Source: Tepidanaerobacter acetatoxydans Re1 (GTDB lineage Bacteria; Bacillota; Thermosediminibacteria; Thermosediminibacterales; Tepidanaerobacteraceae). Taken from it: a stretch of 64,000 nucleotides of DNA. The position numbers were made by a program, and so were the translations under genes. Below, one piece after another: positions 17,639 through 27,825 of this stretch. Each line of letters opens with the position of its first letter. Within the stretch, counting starts at the first letter, position 1. Under the pieces are notes generated by a model that was given only the letters and a program-made list of their open reading frames with translations, was not told where the DNA came from and made no database searches. The DNA is taken from contig NC_019954.2 of assembly GCF_000328765.2 (NCBI RefSeq), positions 1,368,501-1,432,500 of the forward strand. Direction: 5' to 3'.

Positions 17639-17928
17639 AGACGCAATTAATAGTATACAATATTTTTTTTTGGTCGTCAAGGCCATAAATCTAACTTTTT
17701 TTAAGATGTAGTTCTATTTTAAGTAATTTTACTTACTTCTATCAGCTTGCATAAATTAACTTGTAATGATTTTAGTAAAAACTTTTTAAACGGAATCATA
17801 TCAAAGCAAAAAAATATGTGTTTTTAAAAAGTCTCAATCTTTTGCCGTAAAATGTAAATTATACCTTAATAATACATTAAAATGTCAATGCACTTATCGA
17901 ATTTTGCTATGTCCCAGGAAATTTTTAT

Positions 17929-18711
17929 TTATTTATTACCACCAACTATCTTTTGATAAAAAAAATGCTTGCGGCTAATGAATCCGTATTTTTGCGGCAT
18001 CATGATTTGCTCCGTGCTACCCACAAAAAAGATCCCATTATCAGATAATGCATTATAAAATTTTTTATAGAGCTTTTCTTTTGCTTTTTCTGTAAAATAT
18101 ATCATTACATTTCTGCACAATATTAAATCGCAATTGCTTGGGAAAGGATCCTCGAGTAGATTTATAATTTTAAAATCTACTGCTTTTTTTATCTTATCTT
18201 TTATTACATAATTATCATTTTCTTTAATAAAGTTGGCTTTTACCATTTCCTCTGGAACGTTAGCAATTCCCTTTGATGTATAAATACCAATCCTTGCTTG
18301 TTCAAGGGCTTCTTCGTCTATATCACTTGCAATAATACTGGCCCTGTTGATAAGCCCCATTTTATCTAGTAGCATGACTAAAGAATATGGCTCTTCACCT
18401 GTCGAACATGCCGAACTCCATATTTTTAACGTGTTTTTTCTTGATATCAACTCTGGAATAAGTTCTTGTTCTAAAATTTGCCATTGAGCAGGATTTCTGA
18501 AAAATTCCGATACATTAATTGTAATATAACCAAGAAACTCTTTTAAATGTTGTTCACTTTTTTTTAATTGTGTTAAGTACGAATCATAACTTTCATGGCC
18601 ATTCCTTTTAATAAGAGAGTCAATCCTTCTTTTCATCTGCTTTTCTTTGTAATTGGATAGATCTATATCACATAACTTTTTTATTTCTACTGTAAACTCA
18701 TCATAATTCAA
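17929..18711 (-). CDS. cheR: Chemotaxis methyltransferase CheR
   Basis: A 260-aa SAM-dependent glutamate O-methyltransferase that modifies chemoreceptors. The N-terminal helical domain contains SNYKEKQMKRRI; the catalytic domain follows with INVSEFFRNPAQW, WSSACSTGEEPYSL (SAM motif I), ASDIDEEAL and DLILCRNVMIYF, all classic CheR. The TTG at 18711 is chosen because AAGGGGG lies 8 nt upstream. No other chemotaxis or flagellar gene is nearby, so its receptors must be encoded elsewhere. Isolated cheR genes occur in several clostridia. Confidence 0.92.
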   Translation of the reverse strand: MNYDEFTVEIKKLCDIDLSNYKEKQMKRRIDSLIKRNGHESYDSYLTQLKKSEQHLKEFLGYITINVSEFFRNPAQWQILEQELIPELISRKNTLKIWSSACSTGEEPYSLVMLLDKMGLINRASIIASDIDEEALEQARIGIYTSKGIANVPEEMVKANFIKENDNYVIKDKIKKAVDFKIINLLEDPFPSNCDLILCRNVMIYFTEKAKEKLYKKFYNALSDNGIFFVGSTEQIMMPQKYGFISRKHFFYQKIVGGNK

Positions 18712-18768
18712 GCTTGAAACCCCCTTGCACATTTTAAATAAATTATACCTAAATTAAACAAAAAAATC

Positions 18769-18794
18769 CATGATACATTATTAAATGTATCATG
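18769..18794 (-). terminator. Hairpin between speD and cheR
   Basis: Perfect 11-bp stem (18769-18779 with 18784-18794). On the - strand it is followed by GATTTTTTTGTTT, a good terminator tail. Confidence 0.75.
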
Positions 18795-18860
18795 GGGGCT
18801 AAATGTAAAGGGGGTCTTCGATATTATAATATAACCACAAATACTCTTTTTATGCAAAAT

Positions 18861-18896
18861 AGAAAAAATGCGCGACTAGGTTTCACGCATTTTTTC
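18861..18896 (-). terminator. Intrinsic terminator after speD
   Basis: Perfect 12-bp stem (18861-18872 with 18885-18896). The stem itself supplies a T run on the - strand; it lies about 60 nt beyond the speD stop. Confidence 0.75.
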
Positions 18897-18957
18897 TGCT
18901 ATACATATTCGAAATCAAAATTAAAGAATTTTTTAATACTCAAAATATCTCCTACCT

Positions 18958-19332
18958 TTAAAAATTTATCGCCTTAACCGGCATATCAAACAAACCTCTT
19001 TTAACCTCCGTTGCATCCATGTGCTTTGCACAAAGTCCTTTCGAAATATAGTTACAGGCATCCCATGGATTTACTCTGTCGCCGCAAGTAAAAACGTCAA
19101 CAGCGGCATACCCAAGTTCAGGCCAGGTATGGATGGTGAGATGCGATTCAGAAATTATTACTACGCCGCTTACTCCTTGAGGACTAAATTTATGAAACGC
19201 AACCTCTCTTACCTCAGCTCCTGCTTCTAAAGCTGCTTTAACTAAAATTTCTTCGATTAATCCGCTGTTGTTCAAAATAGTCGGATCACAATCATAGATT
19301 TCCGCCAATATATGACGGCCTAAATTTTTCAT
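18958..19332 (-). CDS. speD: S-adenosylmethionine decarboxylase proenzyme SpeD
   Basis: A 124-aa class 1b AdoMet decarboxylase, which makes the aminopropyl donor for spermidine. The autocleavage site is E62-S63 in [12 protein letters not shown], where S63 becomes the pyruvoyl group; H68 and the C83 region (VDVFTCGD) complete the active site. Length fits the short bacterial/archaeal class. It stands alone, about 8.5 kb from speB and speE, with its own terminators. Together with those genes it supports spermidine synthesis through agmatine. Confidence 0.96.
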   Translation of the reverse strand: MKNLGRHILAEIYDCDPTILNNSGLIEEILVKAALEAGAEVREVAFHKFSPQGVSGVVIISESHLTIHTWPELGYAAVDVFTCGDRVNPWDACNYISKGLCAKHMDATEVKRGLFDMPVKAINF

Positions 19333-19459
19333 TTGTCCATCAATACCCCCTCACCATAATTTAATTTCAATCAAATTAAATTGTAGCAGATTATCAAAGT
19401 TTGTCAATAGAATCCTTAAAAAACCTTAACTAATACGCAAGGCATAGATTTATCACTGT

Positions 19460-20506
19460 TTATATATTTATTTCTCGATATTTCGCCCAATGATATGTTT
19501 TCCCTTGTATAATTACAGGCCTTTGCTGTAGTTCTTCAAAATTCTTAGTACCAACCATTGCCATAACATATTTAATTTCCTTTTCAATTTGTAATATGTA
19601 TTTTTCAAGAGCTGATGGCCCCTTTTTAAGTAATATGTATAGAAAGTATCCGGCAAAAGCTGTTGCCTTCGCTCCAAGTGCTAGCGACTTTGCTGCATCA
19701 AGACCATTTTTAAGTCCTCCGGATGAAATAGTGTCAACTTTATCGCCAACAGCATCAATAACTTCTATCAAACTTATCGGGGTAGGTATACCCCAATCTT
19801 GTAGATGTCTAAAAGCCTTTGACTTACTTCTGGCATTTTCTATTGCAATAAAATTAGTGCCACCACTGCCACCTATATCTATTATTTTTACACCGTTCTT
19901 AGCAAGGATAATGGCTTCTTCTTTTGCAATTCCAAATCCAACTTCTTTAACTATAACGGGAATGTTAATATTATCGACAATTTCTGCAATATTATCGACA
20001 ATACCTGTAAAGTTCTTGCGTCCTTCTTTCATCATAACCTCTTGTGGAACATTCAAGTGTATTTGAAGAGCATCGGCATTTATCATTTCAATAGCCTGAT
20101 TTGCTTCTTTTAAAGTAGAATCTGCACTCAAATTTGCAAAGATTATACCATCTGGGTTTATTTCTCTTGTTATTTGAAAGCTGGCAATACTATTTGGATT
20201 CTTTAATGCTATTGTTTGGGACCCCACAGCCATAGCTAAGCCTAACTTTTTTGCAATTTTAGCAAGTTCTCGATTAATAGTTCTACCTTCTTTTATACCG
20301 CCTGTCATAGCATTTATAATTATTGGACTTGTAAGCTTGATGCTTTGCAAATTTGTCGAAAGGTCGATATCATTTATATTTATTTCAGATAAACAATTGT
20401 GCAATATTTTAATATCATCAAAGGCATTTCTTTTTAAATTTTTTTCCAGAAGCATACTATATTTAATATGTTCTTTCTTCCTTAATTTTCTTTTTATTTC
20501 GCTCAT
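19460..20506 (-). CDS. fni: Type 2 isopentenyl-diphosphate delta-isomerase
   Basis: A 348-aa FMN-dependent isomerase that interconverts IPP and DMAPP. Signatures: the N-terminal RKKEHIKYS, MTGG, AVGSQTIAL, VKEVGFGI, the flavin phosphate site IDIGGSGGTNF and SSGGLKNGLDAAKSLALGA. The ATG at 20506 is preferred over an earlier in-frame ATG because AAGGAG sits 9 nt before it. It lies downstream of the ispH-rpsA fusion; both belong to isoprenoid metabolism, so one transcript is plausible. DMAPP from here also feeds MiaA. Confidence 0.95.
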   Translation of the reverse strand: MSEIKRKLRKKEHIKYSMLLEKNLKRNAFDDIKILHNCLSEININDIDLSTNLQSIKLTSPIIINAMTGGIKEGRTINRELAKIAKKLGLAMAVGSQTIALKNPNSIASFQITREINPDGIIFANLSADSTLKEANQAIEMINADALQIHLNVPQEVMMKEGRKNFTGIVDNIAEIVDNINIPVIVKEVGFGIAKEEAIILAKNGVKIIDIGGSGGTNFIAIENARSKSKAFRHLQDWGIPTPISLIEVIDAVGDKVDTISSGGLKNGLDAAKSLALGAKATAFAGYFLYILLKKGPSALEKYILQIEKEIKYVMAMVGTKNFEELQQRPVIIQGKTYHWAKYREINI

Positions 20507-20566
20507 GCAATCAAACTCCTTGTACATAAAATTTAGGGCGGTTCCGCCCCAAATAAATAAAAGATT

Positions 20567-22573
20567 TTATTTTTCATCAAAAAGATCTCCAACCATTTCA
20601 CCGATTGTTATGCCATTTTCTTTGGGCTTTTCATACATCTTGATATTCTCCTGGCTTTCCTTATATTGCGCTTCCTTTATACTGAGGCTCATTCGTTTTC
20701 CCTTTGTATCTACATCTAAAATCTTTACTTTTACACTATCCCCTTCCTTTAAAACATCTTCAGGGTTAGCTATATGTTCTTGAGATATTTGTGAAATGTG
20801 AACAAGGCCTTCTACTCCAGGTGCTACCTCTACAAAAGCGCCGAAATTTACCAATTTAACAACCTTGCCTTCAATAATAGAACCAATTGTATATTTTTCA
20901 TCTAATTCGTCCCATGGATTAGGCATTATTTGTTTTAAACCGAGAGAAATGCGCTCACGCTCCTTATCAACTTTTAGAACTAAAACTTCCACTTCTTGTT
21001 CTTCTTTTACTATTTCAGAAGGATGCTTAATTTTCTGCCATGCCAAATCCGAAATATGTATTAGCCCATCAACACCACCAATATCTACAAAAGCACCAAA
21101 ACCAGTTAATCTTTTTACTACACCTTTAACAGTTTGACCTTCTTCAATACTTGCCCAGGTTTTCTCTTTTAACTCTTCTCTCTCTCTTTCAAGTACATAT
21201 TTACGAGATAATACTATACGATTTTTGTTACGATCCAATTCAAGAATATGTAATTTTAATTTTTTACCTACAAATACATTCAAATCAGGAACATATCTTA
21301 AATCCAGGTGTGAAGCAGGAATAAATCCCTTAATGCCATTGATATCTACCAGAACACCGCCTTTGACAACTTCAGTTACAATTCCTTCTAAATCGCCTTG
21401 ATGATTGTAAATATCTTCTATATAATTCCATGTATTAATTATATCTGCTTTTTTCTTTGAAAGAACAACATTCCCATCCTCGTCTTCTAATTTCATAATG
21501 TAAACCTGTATTTTGTCTCCAACTTTTATAATGTCTTCCGGAGATTCAAAAGCTATATCTGAAAGCTCATTTATTGGAATTATACCGTCAGATTTGTATC
21601 CTATGTTTACTAAAACTTCATTGTTATCAACTTTAACTACAGTCCCTTCTACAATGGTATCTTCTTTTAAATCGGTGAAAGTATTTTCGTAATTCAGTTC
21701 ACCTTCTTCCTCTTTTTTTACTGTTTCTTGATTGTTCATTTCTTTGTTGAATTCATCCATCTTAGAAATAACCTCCTTTATAATCCAATCAGGTGTAGAA
21801 GCTCCTGCAGTAATACCAACTTTATCACTATATTTGAACCAGCTCTTTTTAAGTTCTTCCGCCGTTTCAATATGATAAACACTCGCTCCTACATTCTGAC
21901 AAACTTGAGCTAATTTTTTAGTATTAGAGCTATTTTTACCTCCAATTACCAGCATTATATCAACGTTACGGGCTAAATCAGCAGCGGCTTCTTGCCTTTG
22001 CTGAGTGGCTTTACATCTTGTATTATTAAAAATTTCAATATCTAGCTTTGAGCGTAATACACTCATTATTTCTTCTATATTTTCCTTTGTTTGTGTAGTC
22101 TGAACAATTATCCCTACTTTTTTAGTTGTATAAAAATTTTTTGCTTCTTCAGCATTTTCTATTACTTTTACATCACCATTACAATAACCTTTAATACCTT
22201 CAACTTCTGGATGATTATGATCACCTATAATAACAGTGAGATACCCTCTGTTAGAAATATCCTGAGCTAAGTTATGGACTCGCTTTACATGAGGACATGT
22301 ACAATCAATTATATTCACTGGCCTTGACTCCAATTGTTTCGTCAAATCGGGTTCTACGCCGTGAGTTCTTATTATTACATTACCTTCTTTAATATCTGAT
22401 AAATCTGCGGCTATTATTCCTGAGCATTTTAATCTTTCTACTACCTGAGGATTATGAATTAGAGGACCGAGCGTAAAGGCCTTCTCTTTTTTTCTGATTA
22501 AATTTTCAACTATTTCCATGGCTCTTTTAACACCGAAACAAAATCCCGAGTAGTCGGCAATCATTATCTCCAA
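20567..22573 (-). CDS. ispH: IspH (LytB)-ribosomal protein S1 fusion
   Basis: A 668-aa two-part protein. Residues 1-~285 are HMBPP reductase (last step of the MEP pathway) with the [4Fe-4S] cysteines in GFCFGVKRA (C12), [10 protein letters not shown] and [11 protein letters not shown]. Residues ~300-650 hold four S1 RNA-binding repeats (for example [20 protein letters not shown] and [21 protein letters not shown]). The same fusion is known in many clostridia. The four S1 units resemble ribosomal protein S1 of Firmicutes, which may tie translation or RNA binding to isoprenoid synthesis, though the benefit is not established. The TTG start at 22573 follows AGGAAG. No frameshift separates the halves. 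Confidence 0.95.
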   Translation of the reverse strand: MEIMIADYSGFCFGVKRAMEIVENLIRKKEKAFTLGPLIHNPQVVERLKCSGIIAADLSDIKEGNVIIRTHGVEPDLTKQLESRPVNIIDCTCPHVKRVHNLAQDISNRGYLTVIIGDHNHPEVEGIKGYCNGDVKVIENAEEAKNFYTTKKVGIIVQTTQTKENIEEIMSVLRSKLDIEIFNNTRCKATQQRQEAAADLARNVDIMLVIGGKNSSNTKKLAQVCQNVGASVYHIETAEELKKSWFKYSDKVGITAGASTPDWIIKEVISKMDEFNKEMNNQETVKKEEEGELNYENTFTDLKEDTIVEGTVVKVDNNEVLVNIGYKSDGIIPINELSDIAFESPEDIIKVGDKIQVYIMKLEDEDGNVVLSKKKADIINTWNYIEDIYNHQGDLEGIVTEVVKGGVLVDINGIKGFIPASHLDLRYVPDLNVFVGKKLKLHILELDRNKNRIVLSRKYVLEREREELKEKTWASIEEGQTVKGVVKRLTGFGAFVDIGGVDGLIHISDLAWQKIKHPSEIVKEEQEVEVLVLKVDKERERISLGLKQIMPNPWDELDEKYTIGSIIEGKVVKLVNFGAFVEVAPGVEGLVHISQISQEHIANPEDVLKEGDSVKVKILDVDTKGKRMSLSIKEAQYKESQENIKMYEKPKENGITIGEMVGDLFDEK

Positions 22574-22697
22574 GTTGTTTCACTTCCTAGTTATAAAATA
22601 TTATTAAAATCCAAATATGCTGGATTCTCGGGTAAATAACCAGCATTATTAGTTCAATTCGATAAAGATGCTTATAATTCCTGCTCTTTAACAAAAA

Positions 22698-23294
22698 TTA
22701 TAATGACATAGACATCAGTTTTGACACTTCAGCAAAAATAGCAGTGCTAATCTCTTTTAGTTCTTGTGAATTCATTTTTTCGCCTTTTTTATGATATGCA
22801 TCAAATTTTGTTGGTTTGCCAAATATTACATCAATAGTCGAAAACCACTTATAGTTATCCTTTATTGCAACAGGTACCAAAGCTACATCTTCACTTTTGG
22901 CAGCTAACAAAGCAACTCCTGGTTCCGGATCTTGCAGTCTTCCGTCTTTACTTCGAGTACCTTCAGGAAAGATACCTAGCACTTGTTTTTTATTCAAAAC
23001 CTCAAGAGCTTTTTTAATAGCTTTTCTATCTGGCATTCCGCGTTTTACAGGAAATGCATTTAAGTTTTTAATAACAAAACCCACAATAGGGTTCTTAAAT
23101 AATTCTTCTTTTGCCATAAAAAAAATTGGTCTTCGTAAAAGGCAACCTATAATCACAGGATCCCACATGCTTTTATGATTAGAATATACAATTACTGCTC
23201 CTTCCTGAGGAAAATCATCAATACCGTATAATCGAATTTTAAACAATATGTGAAGAACTATATTGCAGATAAATTTTACAATATTATAAAACAA
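22698..23294 (-). CDS. plsC: 1-acyl-sn-glycerol-3-phosphate acyltransferase PlsC
   Basis: A 198-aa membrane-associated acyltransferase that converts lysophosphatidate to phosphatidate. Motif 1 is the catalytic NHKSMWDP (H-X4-D), motif 3 is FPEGTRSKDG, and VALVPVAI matches motif 4. A hydrophobic N-terminal helix provides membrane attachment. The TTG start lies inside the last codons of cmk (11-nt overlap), preceded by GGGGGAGGG, so the two are translationally coupled. cmk-plsC-ispH/rpsA is a common clostridial order. Confidence 0.95.
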   Translation of the reverse strand: MFYNIVKFICNIVLHILFKIRLYGIDDFPQEGAVIVYSNHKSMWDPVIIGCLLRRPIFFMAKEELFKNPIVGFVIKNLNAFPVKRGMPDRKAIKKALEVLNKKQVLGIFPEGTRSKDGRLQDPEPGVALLAAKSEDVALVPVAIKDNYKWFSTIDVIFGKPTKFDAYHKKGEKMNSQELKEISTAIFAEVSKLMSMSL

Positions 23295-23943
23295 AGCCCT
23301 CCCCCTTTTTTATGTAATCTAATATTTCATTTACGACTTCGATTATAGTTTTTGCTGTAGTATCAATAACGACTGCATCTTTGGCTACTGTCAAAGGCGA
23401 AACAGCTCTATGTTTATCTTGATAGTCTCTCTGAATTATATCTTTTTCTATTTGTTGTAAAGTAACCTTACGCCCCTCTCTTATAAGTTCTTTATACCTT
23501 CTATCAGCCCTTTCCTTAAGATCTGCGGTTAGGTAGAACTTATACTTTGCATCAGGTAAAACAGTGGTTCCGATATCTCTGCCATCCATTACAATACCTT
23601 TATTTTTCGCTATTTGCTGCTGAATTTTTGTCATCAGAATCCTTATTTCAGGTATTTTAGCTATTTTAGATACATGGTTTGTCACCTCGATATTTCTTAT
23701 ATCATCGGTTACATCTTTACCATTTACATAAACACGCTTTCCATTTATACATATTTTTGCCTGTTTGGCTAATTCTATGATATCATTAACATCTGTTTTA
23801 CCATTTTGAATTGATAGTAGGGTAATAGCTCGATACATAGCTCCAGTATCAATATAAGTCATATTCATTTTATCTGCTATTATTTTAGCTACTGTACTCT
23901 TCCCTGCGCCTGCCGGACCATCAATTGCGATGTTGAAATTCAA
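23284..23943 (-). CDS. cmk: Cytidylate kinase
   Basis: A 219-aa NMP kinase phosphorylating CMP and dCMP. P-loop GPAGAGKST (residues 8-16), then YIDTGAMYRA, the insert region, MDGRDIGTTVLPDA and the RRYKE/RDYQDKHRAVSPL segment with LID arginines. The TTG start follows GGGGGG. It overlaps plsC and lies 12 nt after the flavoprotein gene. Identity is secure. Confidence 0.97.
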   Translation of the reverse strand: MNFNIAIDGPAGAGKSTVAKIIADKMNMTYIDTGAMYRAITLLSIQNGKTDVNDIIELAKQAKICINGKRVYVNGKDVTDDIRNIEVTNHVSKIAKIPEIRILMTKIQQQIAKNKGIVMDGRDIGTTVLPDAKYKFYLTADLKERADRRYKELIREGRKVTLQQIEKDIIQRDYQDKHRAVSPLTVAKDAVVIDTTAKTIIEVVNEILDYIKKGEGFVL

Positions 23944-23955
23944 ATAGATCCCCCC

Positions 23956-25194
23956 TTATTTAGCGGAAGCTGAATTGCATCCTGCAACAAAGCCGGTAGA
24001 AAATGCTGATTGTAAATTATACCCTCCTGTTACCCCATCTACATCTATTACTTCGCCGGCAAAAAATAGTCCATTGACTATTTTTGACTCCATAGTTTTA
24101 GGATTTATTTCCTTAACTGATACTCCTCCCCTTGTAACAATAGCTTCTTTTTCTTTGCACCCAGATATTGTTATCTGAAAGTTTCTAAGGCAATCTCTTA
24201 TCTTTTTTCTATCATCCTGAGAAATTTGATTAACTGGCTTTTCGGGATCAATTTCGGTATAATTTATAAAAACTGGAATCATTTTCTTGGGTAATAAATC
24301 ATTCATCGCATTTTTAAAAATTTTATTTTTGTAAAGATGGAAATCTCTAATTAATCTTTTATCTAGCTCCTGTTCAGTCAAAGCCGGCTTTAAATTAATT
24401 GACACTAATGGATATTCTTCTAAATAATCTATTATGTGTCTGCTCAAGGTTAAAATTATGGGCCCGGAGATACCATAATGTGTAAATATCATTTCTCCAA
24501 ATTCGGATGCTAATTTTTTTTGTTTAATATATGCTGTTGCTTCGACGTTTCTTAAAGTAAGGCCTTGAAGTTCTTTAATCCATTTCTCTTTAGATATCAA
24601 AGGAACTAGCGAGGGCTTAAGCACCGTAATTGTATGTCCTACCTGGCGAGCAAGTTCATACCCGTCTCCGGTAGAGCCTGTAGCAGGGTATGAAAGACCC
24701 CCAGTTGCTATTACTACGCTATCACAATCAAATCTTTCATGGTCGTTACCGACAATAACACCCTTAATATGTTGCTTTTCAACAATCAAACCCGTTATAC
24801 GGCTTTTATATTTAATATGAACACCAGCATTCGTAACAGCCTTTTGGAGTGCTTTTACAACATCAAGGGAATTATCAGATACAGGGAATACTCTACCACC
24901 ACGCTCAACCTTTGTTTTAACTCCTAGTTTTTCAAAAAAGGCTATTAAATCTCTATTAGAAAATGTTGAAAGTGAGCTAAAAAGAAATTTCCCATTGCCT
25001 GGAAAATATTCGATAAACTCATCTAGTCTCTTTAAATTAGTTAAATTGCACCGTCCCTTACCTGAAATAAGTATTTTTCTTCCTAGATTTGGATTCCTCT
25101 CAAAGAGATAAACACTTGCTCCACGAACAGAGGCTTGATAAGATGCCATGAGCCCTGCGGCACCACCGCCAATAACTGCAACTTTTTTTGTCAT
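23956..25194 (-). CDS. FAD-dependent oxidoreductase, HI0933/YhiN family
   Basis: A 412-aa flavoprotein with an N-terminal dinucleotide-binding motif GGGAAG, the family signature GRKILISGKGRCNLTN and a C-terminal FAD-contact region GLFFAGEVIDVDGVTGGYNLQSAFSTG. This is the HI0933/BaiN-like family; substrate unknown in most bacteria. The ATG at 25194 is favoured over an adjacent in-frame TTG. It sits between a conserved hypothetical gene and cmk, a position also seen in other clostridia. Confidence 0.87.
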   Translation of the reverse strand: MTKKVAVIGGGAAGLMASYQASVRGASVYLFERNPNLGRKILISGKGRCNLTNLKRLDEFIEYFPGNGKFLFSSLSTFSNRDLIAFFEKLGVKTKVERGGRVFPVSDNSLDVVKALQKAVTNAGVHIKYKSRITGLIVEKQHIKGVIVGNDHERFDCDSVVIATGGLSYPATGSTGDGYELARQVGHTITVLKPSLVPLISKEKWIKELQGLTLRNVEATAYIKQKKLASEFGEMIFTHYGISGPIILTLSRHIIDYLEEYPLVSINLKPALTEQELDKRLIRDFHLYKNKIFKNAMNDLLPKKMIPVFINYTEIDPEKPVNQISQDDRKKIRDCLRNFQITISGCKEKEAIVTRGGVSVKEINPKTMESKIVNGLFFAGEVIDVDGVTGGYNLQSAFSTGFVAGCNSASAK

Positions 25195-25206
25195 CAAATC
25201 ATCCCA

Positions 25207-25668
25207 TTATCGCTTTATTTTTCTTGACAAAATCAAAAGTTGATTTTTTAATTCTTCATTCATTTTAAACAATATTTTTTCCAAGTCATTGTTCGTAATA
25301 AGCATTTGAGACGGTTCCAGGATTTCCAACTTTCGGAATTCCTCTCTCATGACAAAACGAATCATGTCTTCAACTGAGTCTGCATTTAAAGTAATTTCTG
25401 CCGGAGCATAAGCTACTCTTTCACCTATAGCATCATCATAAACTACATAAGGTTCCAATGAAATGTCATAGTCTATAAAAGAAACCCCTTGAACCGGAAT
25501 ATTCTTAAGCAATGCTATTTGTTCCTCTCGTGAATCTTGGGCTGCCTGCTCAACAGATTTTCCGCCAAATAAGAATCTTCCGGGCTTATATTCCCCCTTA
25601 AAATCAAACCTAACTTTAAATCTTATTTTGCTTTGAATTACATCATCACCTAATTTTACCTTGACCAT
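25207..25668 (-). CDS. Conserved hypothetical protein
   Basis: A 153-aa soluble protein beginning MVKVKLGDD; predicted mixed alpha/beta with a helical C-terminus (NNDLEKILFKMNEELKNQLLIL). The ATG has GGAGG upstream. It is 12 nt from the flavoprotein gene and 16 nt after the ABC ATPase gene, so probably one operon. No catalytic motif is apparent. Not recognised. Confidence 0.75.
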   Translation of the reverse strand: MVKVKLGDDVIQSKIRFKVRFDFKGEYKPGRFLFGGKSVEQAAQDSREEQIALLKNIPVQGVSFIDYDISLEPYVVYDDAIGERVAYAPAEITLNADSVEDMIRFVMREEFRKLEILEPSQMLITNNDLEKILFKMNEELKNQLLILSRKIKR

Positions 25669-25684
25669 GTGCAGGCCTCCAATA

Positions 25685-26932
25685 TCATATTATCTTCTTT
25701 AACTCCTGCATTGACTTTAAAACGGTTGCTCTTTCCTTAATTTCATTGTACATTTGGGTAGCTTTGCCGTTAGTATAATCTCTTTCACCAATATCTTTTT
25801 CTTCTAAAATAAAAACTCTTTTTCTAGCTACCAATTGTTTCAGGCAGGCAAGATTTTTTAGGTTACCTAAACCAAAGGGAATATTTGCTAAAATTACTGC
25901 GTCAGATCTGTTTATATGTGATATATTTTCCAAAATCTTCTCCTCAGTAATTGGCGAAAACGGAACTTCTTCAATAACAGTAAAGCCTAATAAATGAGCT
26001 ACTTTCCAATCAGTATCGCCTTTGTTTAAAACCCCTACAGAAACTTTATATCCTCTTTGACTTAAATAATATAATAATTTTTCGCCTTCTCCGCCTCCGC
26101 ATATAACATGGAGACTCTTAAAAGGTTTAGGTAAAACATTTTTATCCGTAGGACTTAAAAAAATAGCAACAGGCCGCAGACTATCTTTTGGAAAGGTTAC
26201 CTGAACATCCATACAAAAAACTTCTCTTATATTTTGTTCATTCAGCACTTCAGTCAAGTTACCCATCTTAAATATTCTATGCTCTTTTAAAAGGATAACT
26301 TTATTGCAAAACATAGATGCTAAATTGATATCATGAATTACAATTAAAATGGTTAAGGATTTTTCAACACATAATTTTTTTAAAAGCTCAAGCAATTCCC
26401 ATTGATAATTAATATCAAGATGTGAAGTTGGCTCATCTAAGAGAAGTAAGCGGGGCTGCTGTGCTAAAGCCCTAGCTATTAAAACTCGTTGCCTTTCTCC
26501 GCCGCTCAGTTGATAAGCAGGCTTGTCTTTTAAATGTAAGATATCCATAACCTTCATAGAATCCTCTATTATAGCACGGTCTTTTGATTGCTCGGATTCA
26601 AAGTTTTTAAGGTGAGGATTTCTTCCCATTGCCACTATCTGTTCTGCTGTAAAAGCTATATCCAGATAAGTATCTTGAGGTACTGTGGCAACTTGTTTTG
26701 CTAAATCCTTAACGCTGATTTTTAAAATGTTTGACCCATCAATGTGTATATTCCCCTGATGAGGTTGTAGCCAGCGATTAATGTTTTTCAATAATGTGGT
26801 TTTACCACAACCATTAGGTCCTAAAATGCCTACAAAATCTCCAACTTCTAAAGTAAAATTTATATCCTTAAGTACATCTGCATCATTATATTTAAAGCAG
26901 AGCTTTTCAACCTTCAGTATTTCTCCTGGCAT
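25685..26932 (-). CDS. ABC transporter ATPase (FecE/BtuD type) with extra C-terminal domain
   Basis: A 415-aa protein. Residues 1-~255 are an iron-siderophore/cobalamin type ABC ATPase: Walker A GPNGCGKT (38-45), signature LSGGE (142-146), Walker [13 protein letters not shown] (162-173) and the H-loop IVIHDIN. Residues ~270-415 form an additional Rossmann-like domain starting [21 protein letters not shown], unrelated to the usual short ATPase tail. No permease or binding protein is adjacent. The ATG at 26932 is chosen from the GAGG spacing. Cobalamin uptake or salvage would suit the B12-dependent mutase 5 kb away, but that is inference. Confidence 0.82.
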   Translation of the reverse strand: MPGEILKVEKLCFKYNDADVLKDINFTLEVGDFVGILGPNGCGKTTLLKNINRWLQPHQGNIHIDGSNILKISVKDLAKQVATVPQDTYLDIAFTAEQIVAMGRNPHLKNFESEQSKDRAIIEDSMKVMDILHLKDKPAYQLSGGERQRVLIARALAQQPRLLLLDEPTSHLDINYQWELLELLKKLCVEKSLTILIVIHDINLASMFCNKVILLKEHRIFKMGNLTEVLNEQNIREVFCMDVQVTFPKDSLRPVAIFLSPTDKNVLPKPFKSLHVICGGGEGEKLLYYLSQRGYKVSVGVLNKGDTDWKVAHLLGFTVIEEVPFSPITEEKILENISHINRSDAVILANIPFGLGNLKNLACLKQLVARKRVFILEEKDIGERDYTNGKATQMYNEIKERATVLKSMQELKKII

Positions 26933-26949
26933 ATTTATCATTCCTCTAT

Positions 26950-27813
26950 TTATCCCAGCCCAATTAATAATTCACGTAATATTTTAGCCGCTAAAAGTGA
27001 AGTTCTATCAGATAGATCATTAGCTGGAGAAACTTCTACCAAATCAAATCCCACAACGTTTAAGCTCTTAAAATGTGATACAACTTCAAGTATCTCCTGC
27101 GAATTACACCCGCCCGGTTCAGGAGTTCCTGTGCCCGGAGCAAAAGCCGGATCTACAACATCAATATCTAGTGTTATATATATTGGCCGGTTCTTTAAGT
27201 CTTGAAGTACATTTAAAAAAGGCGTTTTTACTTCGATAGGATGCATATGTGTGTGTTGCTGTGCATACAAAAACTCTTCCCTAACTCCAGACCTTATGCC
27301 GAAATGAAAAATATGTTTATCCTTTATATGTTCTGATATCCTGCGCAAGACGGTGGCATGGGACAACTTTTCTCCAAAATAAGTATCTCTTAAATCTGCA
27401 TGGGCATCAAAATGGAGCACGACAAGATCAGGATACTTCTCTGTAACTTTTTTTATTATAGGATAACTTATAAGGTGTTCTCCCCCTAAATAAAGAGGAA
27501 TTTTTTCATCTTCCAAAATTTTTTCTGTAATATTCTCTAATATATCAAGACTTTTTTCTACATTACCAAAAGGAATATCTGCATCTCCAGCATCAAAAAA
27601 CTTTTTATCTTCAAGTGAATCATCAGTGTAAACACTATAACTTTCTAATCCATATGAAACCTCGCGTATTTTTTTAGGTCCGAATCGAGTACCTGGTCGG
27701 AAGCTCACTGTAAAGTCCATAGGTGCACCTATAATTATAATTTTAGCATTATTGTAATCATCTTTAGCTTCCAAAAATCTGTCTTGGTATCGCACATAAT
27801 CAAAATATTCCAA
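26950..27813 (-). CDS. speB: Agmatinase SpeB
   Basis: A 287-aa ureohydrolase releasing putrescine and urea from agmatine. The binuclear manganese site is visible: GGEH, DAHADLR, SHATVLRR and DIDVVDPAFAPGTGTPEPGG. The last motif is typical of agmatinases rather than arginases. The TTG start follows AGAGGTGA and lies 12 nt after speE, so speE-speB is one operon. With speD it gives the agmatine route to spermidine; an arginine decarboxylase is not in this window. Confidence 0.94.
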   Translation of the reverse strand: MEYFDYVRYQDRFLEAKDDYNNAKIIIIGAPMDFTVSFRPGTRFGPKKIREVSYGLESYSVYTDDSLEDKKFFDAGDADIPFGNVEKSLDILENITEKILEDEKIPLYLGGEHLISYPIIKKVTEKYPDLVVLHFDAHADLRDTYFGEKLSHATVLRRISEHIKDKHIFHFGIRSGVREEFLYAQQHTHMHPIEVKTPFLNVLQDLKNRPIYITLDIDVVDPAFAPGTGTPEPGGCNSQEILEVVSHFKSLNVVGFDLVEVSPANDLSDRTSLLAAKILRELLIGLG

Positions 27814-27825
27814 GATGATTCACCT

